From a virus: a stretch of 64,000 nt of DNA. Below the pieces are notes generated by a model. It worked only from the letters and a program-made list of their open reading frames with translations, did no database searches and was not told where the DNA came from. The position numbers were made by a program, and so were the translations under genes. Location of the stretch: positions 33,841 to 97,840 of the IMG/VR virus record IMGVR_UViG_3300005288_000003, one strand, 5' to 3'. Numbering within the stretch: position 1 is the stretch's first letter; every line of letters starts with the position of its first letter. Positions 39,461-47,215 of the stretch are shown in pieces.

Positions 39461-39811
39461 ATGAATCTGCAATCCATCCAAAAGCGTGTCGAAGAACTGT
39501 CAGCAGAGCTGATCACCATCAGCAACGATCTGTCCTTCCTGATTCAAGGCGATGTTCAACGCAATCCTGTAGAAGTCGAGCGTTTGCGTCACTTCTCCGA
39601 AGTCAAAGAGGGCGATAAGCTCCGCTTCGATGCCATCTTCAACGATATCTGCGGGCAACGCCACGATGCAGGAGAATACGAGGTATACGAAGTTGAAGAT
39701 GCAGGGTACGAAGGTTCCTATGATGTTGCACTTCGTCGAGGTGGCGGCCTCATGTGGCTGGACTTCTCGGACGTATCTTCTTCTGTCCGTGTAACCAAGG
39801 TGAGTGCATAA
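39461..39811 (+). CDS. Hypothetical protein
   Basis: 116 aa. The N-terminus is helical (LQSIQKRVEELSAELITISN) and the rest a small beta domain (DKLRFDAIFNDICGQRHDAG, YEGSYDVALRRGGGLMWLDF). No family is recognised. The beta part could be an SH3-like barrel. Confidence 0.7.
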   Translation: MNLQSIQKRVEELSAELITISNDLSFLIQGDVQRNPVEVERLRHFSEVKEGDKLRFDAIFNDICGQRHDAGEYEVYEVEDAGYEGSYDVALRRGGGLMWLDFSDVSSSVRVTKVSA

Positions 39812-39812
39812 C

Positions 39813-40391
39813 ATGAAACTGTTGAAATTTGCTGGTCTGGCTGGCGCTCTAGCTTTCTCCACTATCTTCCTAACTGGTTGTGAACAGGAGAATCCAGAAG
39901 AAACAGCGAAGGACGAAGCGGACATCGACGCCAATACGCGTGCTGCAATGAACCAAGAAGAAGTGGAGCTGAAAGAAGAGCTTACAAAGGCTCAAGCCAA
40001 AGACCCTTCGATCAAGGATATGTACTACGGCACTGACGACGAAGGTAATAAGGTGGTTCACGTCATCCGTGAAGTGAAAGACCCTGCTACTGGTCAAGCA
40101 CAGGCACATGACACCACCGCTCCAATGCTGCAAGGTATGGTGCTGGGTATGCTGATGTCGAACATGATGAACGGTGGTATGGGTGGTGGCTACGCCACTC
40201 GCAGCTACCCAATGAGCGAAAGCCGTAACTACCGTAACCAAGCGACCAGCCGTTACAGTGGCTACACCCGTTCGATTCAGGCTCGCTCATATGTGTCCGC
40301 ACGTCCGGGTAGCGCCTACAGCACACGCTCCGCTGGTGCATTCTCCAGCAGCAACTCTGCCCGCTCTGGCGGTTACTCGGCAGGTGGTTAA
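39813..40391 (+). CDS. YgiB/DUF1190-like lipoprotein
   Basis: 192 aa from the ATG at 39813. The signal is AGLAGALAFSTIFLTGC with a lipobox (LTGC, lipidated Cys about 22). An acidic helical part is followed by QGMVLGMLMSNMMNGGMGGG and a Ser/Arg/Tyr/Gly-rich tail. E. coli YgiB has the same layout, and its gene precedes ygiC. The gene here precedes a YgiC-like ATP-grasp gene. The match is by layout, not by close identity. Confidence 0.7.
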   Translation: MKLLKFAGLAGALAFSTIFLTGCEQENPEETAKDEADIDANTRAAMNQEEVELKEELTKAQAKDPSIKDMYYGTDDEGNKVVHVIREVKDPATGQAQAHDTTAPMLQGMVLGMLMSNMMNGGMGGGYATRSYPMSESRNYRNQATSRYSGYTRSIQARSYVSARPGSAYSTRSAGAFSSSNSARSGGYSAGG

Positions 40392-40453
40392 TGGAGTTCT
40401 GTATCTGGATGGCCTTAGCATTCTTCTGCGGATATATGATGGCGAAGGCTTGA
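40391..40453 (+). CDS. 20-residue membrane peptide
   Basis: The ATG at 40391 overlaps the previous stop (TAATG). It encodes MEFCIWMALAFFCGYMMAKA, a single hydrophobic helix. Its stop lies in the -35 element of the next promoter. Translational coupling supports it, but it is very short. Confidence 0.45.
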   Translation: MEFCIWMALAFFCGYMMAKA

Positions 40454-40478
40454 CACTAACCAAGGGATTCCGTAGAAT
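40450..40478 (+). promoter_or_regulatory. Promoter of the YgiC-like gene
   Basis: TTGACA, a 17-base spacer and TAGAAT. A perfect AGGGATTC/GAATCCCT inverted repeat (40463-40482) with a CGTA loop covers spacer and -10 and has no T tract, so it is not a terminator. Confidence 0.8.
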
Positions 40479-40502
40479 CCCTCTCACACAAGGAGACAAG
40501 AC

Positions 40503-40556
40503 ATGACTTTTGGTACTTTCCTGCTCATTCTTCTCATCATCGTCATCCTCTCGTAA
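40503..40556 (+). CDS. 17-residue hydrophobic peptide
   Basis: ATG at 40503 follows AAGGAG by eight bases and encodes MTFGTFLLILLIIVILS. It lies 24 bases behind the promoter and 13 bases before the YgiC-like gene. The good ribosome site and hydrophobic content suggest a real micropeptide or a leader that controls the next gene. Confidence 0.5.
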   Translation: MTFGTFLLILLIIVILS

Positions 40557-40569
40557 TAGGAGCCAGTAA

Positions 40570-41847
40570 ATGCAAGTAGTGACTAAGCCAATCAAGTTCG
40601 ATCTGGAAACTGTGGTAGCCGAGGAAGTTCCTTTTCTGTCCACGTTCTACCGCTATCGTGGCGAGCTGAACCAAGACGTTTGCGATCTGCTTGCATTTCC
40701 TGTGGCGAACAAAGCGGCTATGCCGTTCTACACCATCAAGGAATCGACCACATACACGCTGAACACGCAGTTCGAAGACTACTACAAAATGATGGTAGCC
40801 GCCCTCAAGATCGCTTTTGCGGATCGAGAGTTGATGGATAAGTATTTCGACTGCCACTTCTGGCGTAAACATGGTGATCGCTTCCTGCCTTATGCAAAGG
40901 CAACGTTTGACCGCAAGCATCCAGCCCTTTATGGCCGCTACGATGCCTGCTTTGATCCTGTAACCGAGAAACTGAAAGGTATCTACGAATTCAACGGTGA
41001 CACTCCTGTAATGCTGTTCGAGTCCGTAAACCTGCAAGCACGCTTGTCCAAGCAACTCGGGGCAGACCAATATAACAATTGGTGGGAAATCTTCGGACAT
41101 AAGTTCGCAGATGGTTATAAGAACGTGGCTGTAGCGTGTGGCACCGACTACGTTGAAGACATGGCAACCTGCGAAACCGTGGCACAAGCGTTTGGCGAGG
41201 CACGAAGCGACCGAAATGTCAGTTTCCTCGACCTGAAAGAGCTGGACTACGATCACATGAACCTGTCGAAGCCGTGGATCGCACGTGACAGCTTCAAACC
41301 GCTGGATGCAATCTATGTGCTGAGTCCATGGGAAGAAATGGTGGACAATTTCCCTACAATGTTAGATCACTGGGAACACTGGATCGACAATGTGCATCTG
41401 TTCGAGCCTGCATGGCGCTGGTTCTTGGCTCACAAAGGCATGACTGCCCTGTGTACCTACCTGTGCGATACACGTCCTGCTTTCTGCCGGGAACACCTTG
41501 CAGGGGCACGAATTCTACTACCGACCTACTTGAAGCGTCCTTCTGGTGCTTTGGGTAATCACTGGGTTGAAAAGCCTGTGGTTGGTCGTCTATCGAACAA
41601 CATCAGAATCTGGAAGGATGGCGTTGTTGTGAGTGACACTGGCGGATATTACAGCGACGAATGCACAGTGTTCCAAGAATACACGCCACCGCGTAAGGTG
41701 GAAGGCCGTAACAACTTCATCCTCGGGATGTGGATGTGTGGAGAGCATAGCGCTTCCCTGTGTGCCCGTGAGTTTGATAGTGAGGTTCTATCGATCAGCA
41801 ACGAACGATGGATTCCCCACATTGTGGTGCCAGATGCGGACGCCTAA
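40570..41847 (+). CDS. Glutathionylspermidine synthase-like ATP-grasp ligase (YgiC-like)
   Basis: 425 aa. It has CFDPVTEKLKGIYEFNGDTP, WWEIFGHKFADGYKNVAVAC, and ILLPTYLKRPSGALGNHWVE followed by VEKPVVGRLSNNI. This is the pattern of the YgiC/YjfC group of the GSP_synth ATP-grasp family, which makes amide bonds. The substrate may be the lipoprotein encoded two genes upstream, as proposed for YgiB/YgiC from genome context. No amidase half is present. Confidence 0.83.
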   Translation: MQVVTKPIKFDLETVVAEEVPFLSTFYRYRGELNQDVCDLLAFPVANKAAMPFYTIKESTTYTLNTQFEDYYKMMVAALKIAFADRELMDKYFDCHFWRKHGDRFLPYAKATFDRKHPALYGRYDACFDPVTEKLKGIYEFNGDTPVMLFESVNLQARLSKQLGADQYNNWWEIFGHKFADGYKNVAVACGTDYVEDMATCETVAQAFGEARSDRNVSFLDLKELDYDHMNLSKPWIARDSFKPLDAIYVLSPWEEMVDNFPTMLDHWEHWIDNVHLFEPAWRWFLAHKGMTALCTYLCDTRPAFCREHLAGARILLPTYLKRPSGALGNHWVEKPVVGRLSNNIRIWKDGVVVSDTGGYYSDECTVFQEYTPPRKVEGRNNFILGMWMCGEHSASLCAREFDSEVLSISNERWIPHIVVPDADA

Positions 41848-42169
41848 CTATCCGATCCCGCTCCTTGCTGAGATAGTGCGGAACAAGTGGAAGGCGACTC
41901 CCGATCAAGTGATGCAAGTGATATCTGCCTTCGGGGACTACAGAAGCGCTTGCAGTCATTTTGAATCACAGGTATACTCGCTGACTCACGAAAGGAACCG
42001 TCTCAGAGCTGAGAATGAGTTCCTGATTCGGTTGTTCAATGTCAAACAGGAGGAATTCGATGTATCGGGATGCAGTGGAATACAAGCCGGGACACTGGCT
42101 GGCGCCGGGGAGCGAAGCTCTGGAGCTGTACAAAGCGAAGAAGTGGAAGGAACTGGAAGCCCTTCTTAA
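41834..42169 (+). CDS. Hypothetical protein with overlapping 3' end
   Basis: 111 aa from the ATG at 41834, which overlaps the upstream gene. The first 75 residues (NYPIPLLAEIVRNKWKATPD, THERNRLRAENEFLIRLFNV) look like a normal helical protein. The last 36 overlap the 42060-42209 gene in another frame and are Gly/Ser rich. No family is recognised. Confidence 0.6.
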   Translation: MRTPNYPIPLLAEIVRNKWKATPDQVMQVISAFGDYRSACSHFESQVYSLTHERNRLRAENEFLIRLFNVKQEEFDVSGCSGIQAGTLAGAGERSSGAVQSEEVEGTGSPS

Positions 42170-42209
42170 ACAAACAGACGCTGCATGGCGTAAACTGGAG
42201 GGACGATGA
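42060..42209 (+). CDS. Small Trp/Lys-rich protein
   Basis: 49 aa from the ATG at 42060 (GGAGGAATTCG upstream). It reads MYRDAVEYKPGHWLAPGSEA and ends QTDAAWRKLEGR, overlapping the next gene by ATGA. It overlaps the upstream gene's 3' part by 110 bases. The strong ribosome site and coupling support it. Confidence 0.65.
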   Translation: MYRDAVEYKPGHWLAPGSEALELYKAKKWKELEALLKQTDAAWRKLEGR

Positions 42210-42778
42210 AGTTTTACACTGGCGTGGGGAGCCGCGAAACCCCTGACAACATCCTTGAAATGATGGAGAAACTGGGCAAGAAGCTCGCCACTGATGGCTG
42301 GACTCTTCGCTCAGGAGGCGCTAAGGGCGCTGATGCTGCATTTGAACTGGGATGGTTCGACTGGTATGCAAACCAAACTCCGTGGCCCGCTGCACCACAG
42401 GCAGAGATTTACATCCCGTGGCAAGGTTATAACGGCCATGATCGTGATGGTTGCTTTGGTGCGAACATCAACCCGGAACTGGACAGTCCAGAGCTGTACA
42501 TGGTAGCTACAGGCATTGCAGAGCATATGCACCCTAACTGGGCAGCTTGCAAGCGTGGAGCCAGAGCCATGCACTCACGTAACGTCTATCAGGTGCTGGG
42601 ACAAGACCTCAAAACTCCGAGCAAGATGCTTGTGGCATGGACGAAACTCACCCGTAAGGGCGAGCCAATGGGCGGAACAGCTACAGCGATCCGTTTGGCA
42701 GAAAGACACGGAATCGCTTGCTTCAACCTCAACAAAGAGGTAGACTTCGAGCGTATTCAAATTTACTTGGGAGGATAA
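42206..42778 (+). CDS. SLOG/Rossmann-fold nucleotide-binding protein
   Basis: 190 aa. It starts with KFYTGVGSRETPDNILEMME and has WTLRSGGAKGADAAFELGWF, the SLOG (DprA/LOG-like) glycine motif, then PWQGYNGHDRDGCFGAN and GEPMGGTATAIRLAERHGI. SLOG domains bind nucleotide-derived ligands and often serve as sensors or hydrolases. Phage members are of unknown role. With the macro domain it adds to a set of nucleotide-ligand genes. Confidence 0.8.
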   Translation: MKFYTGVGSRETPDNILEMMEKLGKKLATDGWTLRSGGAKGADAAFELGWFDWYANQTPWPAAPQAEIYIPWQGYNGHDRDGCFGANINPELDSPELYMVATGIAEHMHPNWAACKRGARAMHSRNVYQVLGQDLKTPSKMLVAWTKLTRKGEPMGGTATAIRLAERHGIACFNLNKEVDFERIQIYLGG

Positions 42779-42779
42779 C

Positions 42780-42941
42780 ATGCTACGACTGATCAAATTC
42801 CTGTTCACAGGCTCTTGGCACGAACACAGTTGGAAAGTGATTCATCAAGGGACGCTTGGGCGTGGAGGCAACGTGCGAGGTTATCGCCACATCCTGCAAT
42901 GCACTGGCTGTGGTAACGTTAAACACAAGGATTCCATCTGA
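42780..42941 (+). CDS. Small zinc-binding-like protein
   Basis: 53 aa from the ATG at 42780 with GGAGG upstream. It reads MLRLIKFLFTGSWHEHSWKV and ends YRHILQCTGCGNVKHKDSI, with an HxH and a CxxC that could bind zinc. This layout (short protein ending in xCxxCGxxK) is common in phages. It overlaps the next gene by one base. Confidence 0.65.
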   Translation: MLRLIKFLFTGSWHEHSWKVIHQGTLGRGGNVRGYRHILQCTGCGNVKHKDSI

Positions 42942-43201
42942 TGAGCCACGGTGGAATGACAGCAGAACAGGCGGAAGCCTACAAGATTCAACTCGGCAGC
43001 TACGTGAAGCCTGCAAGTCGTGATAGAATCCATGAAATCCGTAACCAAACGGGCGAAGGACTCATGGCCTGCAAGCGTATGGAAGAAAAGGAACGCATGT
43101 TGGCAGCCATCGAGGAAGTGAGATTCGAGGCTGGAACAGACTACAATAGTGCTATGCACACCGTGCTAGACGTGTTACAATACCTCGTGGAACGCACGTA
43201 G
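42941..43201 (+). CDS. Small protein with EF-Ts/UBA-like motif
   Basis: 86 aa. RIHEIRNQTGEGLMACKRME resembles the N-terminal UBA motif of elongation factor Ts (xLRExTGAGMMDCKKA). The remainder is a helical end. The motif could bind EF-Tu or another host factor. A terminator follows. Confidence 0.65.
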   Translation: MSHGGMTAEQAEAYKIQLGSYVKPASRDRIHEIRNQTGEGLMACKRMEEKERMLAAIEEVRFEAGTDYNSAMHTVLDVLQYLVERT

Positions 43202-43212
43202 CGTTCCGTTTT
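43189..43212 (+). terminator. Terminator
   Basis: GGAACGC pairs with GCGTTCC around ACGTA and is followed by GTTTTA. The stem begins inside the last codons of the preceding gene. Confidence 0.75.
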
Positions 43213-43224
43213 AGGAGAAACACA

Positions 43225-43551
43225 ATGGCTACTCGTATTATCGTCGCAATGTACGCATGGATCGCAGAAAGCACCAACCAAATGCCTTCGAGTAACTGGT
43301 GGATCAATGTCACTGATGGTGGCTTGCCAGCTTGCGATCAATACGTCATCGACCGTAACGCTTCAACACCTTCAAACGTCAAGGCAGCCGTCTCACAGTA
43401 CCACGTGTACTTTGCTGATGGTGGTCATGCACGTTACAAGCTGCGTTACGATATCGTGAACGCTTGGAACAGCTACAGCCCAATCCAAGCTAATCTGGCT
43501 CCAGTTCCGTTGCTTCCTAAGCCGGAATGGGAAGTGCAGGAAGGTATCTAA
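43225..43551 (+). CDS. Hypothetical protein
   Basis: 108 aa with TAGGAGAA upstream. It reads MATRIIVAMYAWIAESTNQM and has VYFADGGHARYKLRYDIVNA. It ends Pro-rich. No family is recognised. It is coupled to the next gene (TAATG). Confidence 0.7.
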   Translation: MATRIIVAMYAWIAESTNQMPSSNWWINVTDGGLPACDQYVIDRNASTPSNVKAAVSQYHVYFADGGHARYKLRYDIVNAWNSYSPIQANLAPVPLLPKPEWEVQEGI

Positions 43552-44054
43552 TGCTCAGTCCCGAGGAACTTGAAGCTTTAAGCGAGCGAATCGGGGCGAA
43601 TGCAGATAGAATGATCAGTAGAGTGACAAGAAAGCTCTATTCGTTCAGTGAAGGGAGCGCTGGCCCAAAGCCAGCCTCCTTTATCAACTGCATTCAGCCT
43701 GAAATGACAGATGTTGTGTACGAAGATGATGAAAGTTGGCCTTTGTGGCTGGATGATGCTGTTCAAGGCGTTGCACGGTTGGATTGGTACGGCTTAAGGG
43801 AAGAACAACGTCCCTTATCTACCAAGAAAATTGTTCAATGTTTCGCTTTACTTGAGACTATAAACACGAGTACAATCTCGCATCTGTTGAAAGTGGAACG
43901 TAGACAGGCAGCACGGTACTTCAAAGCTTGCGAGCTTTTGCACGAAAGGCTGATTGACAACTACTGCGACGACAGTGTAAGATCGATGCGCTACCCTGCG
44001 GTGTTCATTTACCCACGGGAGCAACAACAAATTACAGACTTAGGGGAGGAATAA
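43551..44054 (+). CDS. Possible DNA-binding protein with HTH-like segment
   Basis: 167 aa from the ATG at 43551. The N-terminus is helical. STISHLLKVERRQAARYFKA looks like a winged-helix/HTH recognition segment (INTSTISHLLKVERRQAARY). It could be a transcription regulator. No exact family is recognised. Confidence 0.6.
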   Translation: MLSPEELEALSERIGANADRMISRVTRKLYSFSEGSAGPKPASFINCIQPEMTDVVYEDDESWPLWLDDAVQGVARLDWYGLREEQRPLSTKKIVQCFALLETINTSTISHLLKVERRQAARYFKACELLHERLIDNYCDDSVRSMRYPAVFIYPREQQQITDLGEE

Positions 44055-44056
44055 CG

Positions 44057-44269
44057 ATGGAAGATTTATTTGGATGGTTAATTGGAGTGGTTCTGGGTTT
44101 TATTATTGGGGCCAGCGTTGTAATGGGCGTAAATAGCGTTGAAATCTCAAAGGCCCAAACTGCATGTGCAGACAATGGTGGCCTTAGTAAGATCACTGGT
44201 GCCTTGCTCAGCTCGACGAGCTGGAAATGCAATAACGGTGCTGTGTTCAGCCCTAAAGCGGAGGAATGA
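44057..44269 (+). CDS. Small membrane or exported protein
   Basis: 70 aa. One N-terminal helix (LIGVVLGFIIGASVVMGVN) is followed by a short outer part with two Cys (TACADNGG ... WKCNNG). It may be anchored in the inner membrane with a disulphide-bonded tail. Confidence 0.65.
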   Translation: MEDLFGWLIGVVLGFIIGASVVMGVNSVEISKAQTACADNGGLSKITGALLSSTSWKCNNGAVFSPKAEE

Positions 44270-44272
44270 AGA

Positions 44273-44563
44273 ATGAGTAAGCAAGTATTGGTACAGTTCT
44301 TTTGGGACTGCGGGCGCATGGGCGATGTTGAGGGTCTGTTCGTAACAACCGAAGAAGAGCTGGAGCGTGCCTATGGCAAGCAAGTCTATTTCGGTGAAAT
44401 CCTTGGCAAGCACAGTGAAGTGTACGGCACTCTGGATCGTGAAGACATCACTCTCGTGACTGATGATCAAGACTTCATCACTCGCATTGTAGACTTGCTT
44501 GGCACTGACCTTTCGGGCTACAATCCGCTCGATAAGCTTCAAGAGTCGGACGAAGAAGAGTAA
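44273..44563 (+). CDS. Small acidic protein
   Basis: 96 aa. It reads SKQVLVQFFWDCGRMGDVEG and ends KLQESDEEE. Similar acidic proteins with an FxWDCGRMGxxxG start are seen in other phages, without known function. Confidence 0.7.
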   Translation: MSKQVLVQFFWDCGRMGDVEGLFVTTEEELERAYGKQVYFGEILGKHSEVYGTLDREDITLVTDDQDFITRIVDLLGTDLSGYNPLDKLQESDEEE

Positions 44564-44591
44564 TTCGGAATCCCTTTCACGCAAAATTTTC

Positions 44592-44606
44592 GGGGCCAGT
44601 GGCCCC
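44592..44606 (+). terminator. Hairpin before the MazG gene
   Basis: GGGGCC-AGT-GGCCCC without a U tract. It may be a weak terminator or mRNA stabiliser. Confidence 0.5.
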
Positions 44607-44625
44607 CTCATAAAAGGAGAGAATA

Positions 44626-45150
44626 ATGATTCGATATTTCAACGTAGGTGATCGCGTAGAGCTGATCGAAGATTACGGCACCCGTAAACGCGGAGCGCGT
44701 GGAACTGTTCGGAAAGTAGATGGTCCGTATGATCACGACATCATCAGCGTAACTATGGACGAAGCCAACATCCACGGCGACTCTACTATGGATTGCTTTA
44801 ATCGTCGGTTGAAACTGGTGCCACAAGTGACTATTGCTCCAGCACCCCGTGCCCCTCTACCAGATGCCCTGTACCTCGTAACACAATCGGCTGATCGCAT
44901 CTTCCCACGCCGTTCGTATGATACCATCCTCAAATCGTTGATGGAAGAAATGGGCGAGCTGTCTACTGAAATTGCGATTGCACAGGGCACCAAGAAACGC
45001 GCTCCTTCTTCTGACGGTGTAAAGGGCGAAGCGGTTGATGTGTTCGTAGTTGCTGTAGACATGCTGCGTGCAGCTTGGGGCGATGAACTGTTCACCACGG
45101 CCTTCACTGATAAAGTGAAGAGCAAGCTTGCGAAATGGGAGCGTGTGTAA
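44626..45150 (+). CDS. MazG-like pyrophosphohydrolase with KOW-like N-terminus
   Basis: 174 aa. Residues 1-65 (NVGDRVELIEDYGTRKRGAR-GTVRKV) form a KOW-like barrel. The C-terminal part has LKSLMEEMGELSTEIAIAQG and VKGEAVDVFVVAVDMLRAAW, the ExxE and ExxD metal motifs of MazG-like NTP pyrophosphohydrolases. Phage MazG enzymes act on dNTPs and on alarmone-related nucleotides. It is coupled to the next gene. Confidence 0.82.
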   Translation: MIRYFNVGDRVELIEDYGTRKRGARGTVRKVDGPYDHDIISVTMDEANIHGDSTMDCFNRRLKLVPQVTIAPAPRAPLPDALYLVTQSADRIFPRRSYDTILKSLMEEMGELSTEIAIAQGTKKRAPSSDGVKGEAVDVFVVAVDMLRAAWGDELFTTAFTDKVKSKLAKWERV

Positions 45151-45575
45151 TGGTTGAAACAACCTACCGTCTCGCGCTGATGCTCTTGTTTGTCCTGATG
45201 TTCTTCGGCGGTGGAAGCATGCAATCGAAGACGTACAGATTCGAAGTGGAGAAGCCACGTCAGATGTTGATGGTGGACGCATTCGAATACTACAATGATA
45301 CGGGCAAGCCCGGTTGGACAGGTATCTTCCGCGATAAAGAGTTCAACACACGGATCGAGAATCCAATTGAGCCAAAGACATATCGTGACTTTGTAGCCAG
45401 CAACTCTGCACCAAGAGACATGGTAGTGAAGGCCAGCCTGATGGAAGTGAAAGATCCAAAGGCACCACACGCGAGTGCGGTGATTGCCAAGACATTCATG
45501 TTCTTCGGCTTCGTGGGTTTCTTCTGGAACCTCATTGCTGTATTCTTCTACCGTGATCCTTGGAGGTTTAACTGA
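45150..45575 (+). CDS. Membrane protein with two helices
   Basis: 141 aa from the ATG at 45150 (overlap TAATG). It has helices LALMLLFVLMFFGGGS and TFMFFGFVGFFWNLIAVFF. Between them lies a soluble part of about 90 residues. No family is recognised. Confidence 0.7.
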   Translation: MVETTYRLALMLLFVLMFFGGGSMQSKTYRFEVEKPRQMLMVDAFEYYNDTGKPGWTGIFRDKEFNTRIENPIEPKTYRDFVASNSAPRDMVVKASLMEVKDPKAPHASAVIAKTFMFFGFVGFFWNLIAVFFYRDPWRFN

Positions 45576-45625
45576 TAGTGCGTGCGTGTGCGGCACGCGT
45601 AAGCGTGCTGTGTAAATGAACAATA

Positions 45626-45649
45626 GGGAGGCATGGTGCCTCCCTTTTT
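45626..45649 (+). terminator. Strong terminator
   Basis: GGGAGGC pairs with GCCTCCC around ATGGT and is followed by TTTTTC. It ends the MazG transcript. Confidence 0.85.
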
Positions 45650-45664
45650 CAATGGAGAAATAAA

Positions 45665-46021
45665 ATGGCTATTCCAGAATTCAACTGTGTGGACATCGAC
45701 ACACCTATCTATCCGAACCCTTCAATGGGCCACTTCGGGCAAGTGATCAACCTGTATGTGGAAAACCCTGAATGCACAGATGCTGAACGCTCTGCCTTCT
45801 CTGCTCTGGTGCTACAGCTTCCACCACCAATGCAGCACGGAATCCGCACACGTGTATGGCGATTCTTCTACCCTGATGTTCCATATCCGGGCTTGACAGT
45901 GGGTATGCGTGATGTTACAGTGACGGCTTCAAACGAGGTGCTTGTCCCTTACGATGATTTCGTCATGGCTAACGTGCCGTGGGATAAGCTGGGGATGAAT
46001 CTTTGTGGAGGAATCTGTTAA
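45665..46021 (+). CDS. Hypothetical protein
   Basis: 118 aa with ATGGAG upstream. It reads AIPEFNCVDIDTPIYPNPSM and PPPMQHGIRTRVWRFFYPDV. No family is recognised. It is coupled to the next gene by TAATG. Confidence 0.7.
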   Translation: MAIPEFNCVDIDTPIYPNPSMGHFGQVINLYVENPECTDAERSAFSALVLQLPPPMQHGIRTRVWRFFYPDVPYPGLTVGMRDVTVTASNEVLVPYDDFVMANVPWDKLGMNLCGGIC

Positions 46022-46215
46022 TGACTACCGTGTGCTCAGTCTGTTCCGCGATTGAGCCAGAGCCGTGGTTTGAACAACCGATGAATGAGACTATACGTGC
46101 CTACGCACATGCATACGTGCTCCCTGTGTGCGTGTATTTTCCTTCAATGGAAGCGGCCCTTGCACACTGGGGCAATGATTTCAACAAGGAGGATTTCCCT
46201 GATGAGCTGGCTTGA
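46021..46215 (+). CDS. Small Cys-containing protein
   Basis: 64 aa from the ATG at 46021. It begins MTTVCSVCSAIEPEPWFEQP. A CSVC pair suggests a metal or redox site. It overlaps the next gene by 14 bases. Confidence 0.65.
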   Translation: MTTVCSVCSAIEPEPWFEQPMNETIRAYAHAYVLPVCVYFPSMEAALAHWGNDFNKEDFPDELA

Positions 46216-46447
46216 AGTAACATCCATGATGGCACCAAAAGAAGAACGTGCGTATTGGCTTGCACGTATCACCGAGGCAACAGAAGAGTGGGGAGGAATG
46301 CCTGTGAACTGTCGATACATGCCGTCCCTTGAACGCACTCCTGCATTGCGTCAGATGTTGAAAGATAAGGTGGTGGTACAAGTGCGACTCGAAAGGCAAT
46401 GGGCACGTAGTCGTTCCCGAAGAACTGTATTGAGGATTCCAGAATGA
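46202..46447 (+). CDS. Small basic protein
   Basis: 81 aa from the ATG at 46202 (AAGGAGG upstream). It reads MSWLEVTSMMAPKEERAYWL and ends with an Arg-rich tail (WARSRSRRTVLRIPE). No family is recognised. Confidence 0.65.
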   Translation: MSWLEVTSMMAPKEERAYWLARITEATEEWGGMPVNCRYMPSLERTPALRQMLKDKVVVQVRLERQWARSRSRRTVLRIPE

Positions 46448-46572
46448 AACAGGCAGGTGATACAATAGGTGGGTGGATGTGGTATGTCGCACAAGTGAAG
46501 GCAGCCAATCCAACAGCGATCATTGACTATAAAGTCTTAATGCAACAATACATAAAAGGAGTGAAACTGTGA
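46444..46572 (+). CDS. Very small protein, coupled
   Basis: 42 aa from the ATG at 46444, overlapping both neighbours. It reads MKQAGDTIGGWMWYVAQVKA and ends QQYIKGVKL. No family is recognised; the overlaps support it. Confidence 0.55.
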   Translation: MKQAGDTIGGWMWYVAQVKAANPTAIIDYKVLMQQYIKGVKL

Positions 46573-46751
46573 ACACTGTATACATCGTAGGTGAAGCTGA
46601 AATCGGCACAGAAGAAATCGTTGCAACCATCCGTGTTATGGATAGCGAAGAAGCAGCGGAGGCTGTACGCTTGGAATGGGTCGATCACTTGAAGCGACAC
46701 AATCTGAGTGACAAATACCAAGCTGTTGTGCAAGAATGGGCCATCCTGTGA
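46569..46751 (+). CDS. Small acidic protein
   Basis: 60 aa from a GTG at 46569 with AAAGGAG upstream. It reads MNTVYIVGEAEIGTEEIVAT and ends YQAVVQEWAIL. No family is recognised. Confidence 0.65.
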   Translation: MNTVYIVGEAEIGTEEIVATIRVMDSEEAAEAVRLEWVDHLKRHNLSDKYQAVVQEWAIL

Positions 46752-46969
46752 TGTGTCCTGAATGCGGCTTATCTGACACACACAAAATGTCTTGCAGTAA
46801 GAGACATGCGAGTCTGAAAGCTATCCGGGATCGTATCGCAGGTGCTGTGCAATTCATGCACCCAACACGAGGCATGGTGTGGCTGTTGAAAGACGGAAGC
46901 ATCATGTCAAAAGAAGAATACAAGAAGCTCATGAGACAGACGTGGGCTTTCTGGTTAGGAGGGAGATAA
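46751..46969 (+). CDS. Small zinc-binding-like protein
   Basis: 72 aa from the ATG at 46751. It begins MCPECGLSDTHKMSCSKRHA, a CxxC ... CxxxH motif that could bind zinc. The rest is helical. It is coupled to both neighbours. Confidence 0.65.
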   Translation: MCPECGLSDTHKMSCSKRHASLKAIRDRIAGAVQFMHPTRGMVWLLKDGSIMSKEEYKKLMRQTWAFWLGGR

Positions 46970-47187
46970 TGAAACATCCTGATATACGTGTGAACGGATA
47001 CCCTGTTGTCATGTCGTTGATGATGGTGACAGAACCGGGAGAGGGTTGGAAGGGCAGCACCTTCATTGGAGAATATCGCTGCACCAAAGACTTGAACGCT
47101 GCAATTGCGGAACACAAAGACAATGTACCAATCGGGTGGATGTTAGAAGTTGACTTTCAGGATGACATCGACTACCCTCTCTCCTGA
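46969..47187 (+). CDS. Last rightward gene, hypothetical
   Basis: 72 aa from the ATG at 46969 (GGAGGGAGATA upstream). It reads MKHPDIRVNGYPVVMSLMMV and KGSTFIGEYRCTKDLNAAIA. No family is recognised. It ends 29 bases before the terminator that closes the rightward gene block. Confidence 0.65.
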   Translation: MKHPDIRVNGYPVVMSLMMVTEPGEGWKGSTFIGEYRCTKDLNAAIAEHKDNVPIGWMLEVDFQDDIDYPLS

Positions 47188-47215
47188 TTTCTACCCCCCG
47201 CCGAAATTTTAAAAT

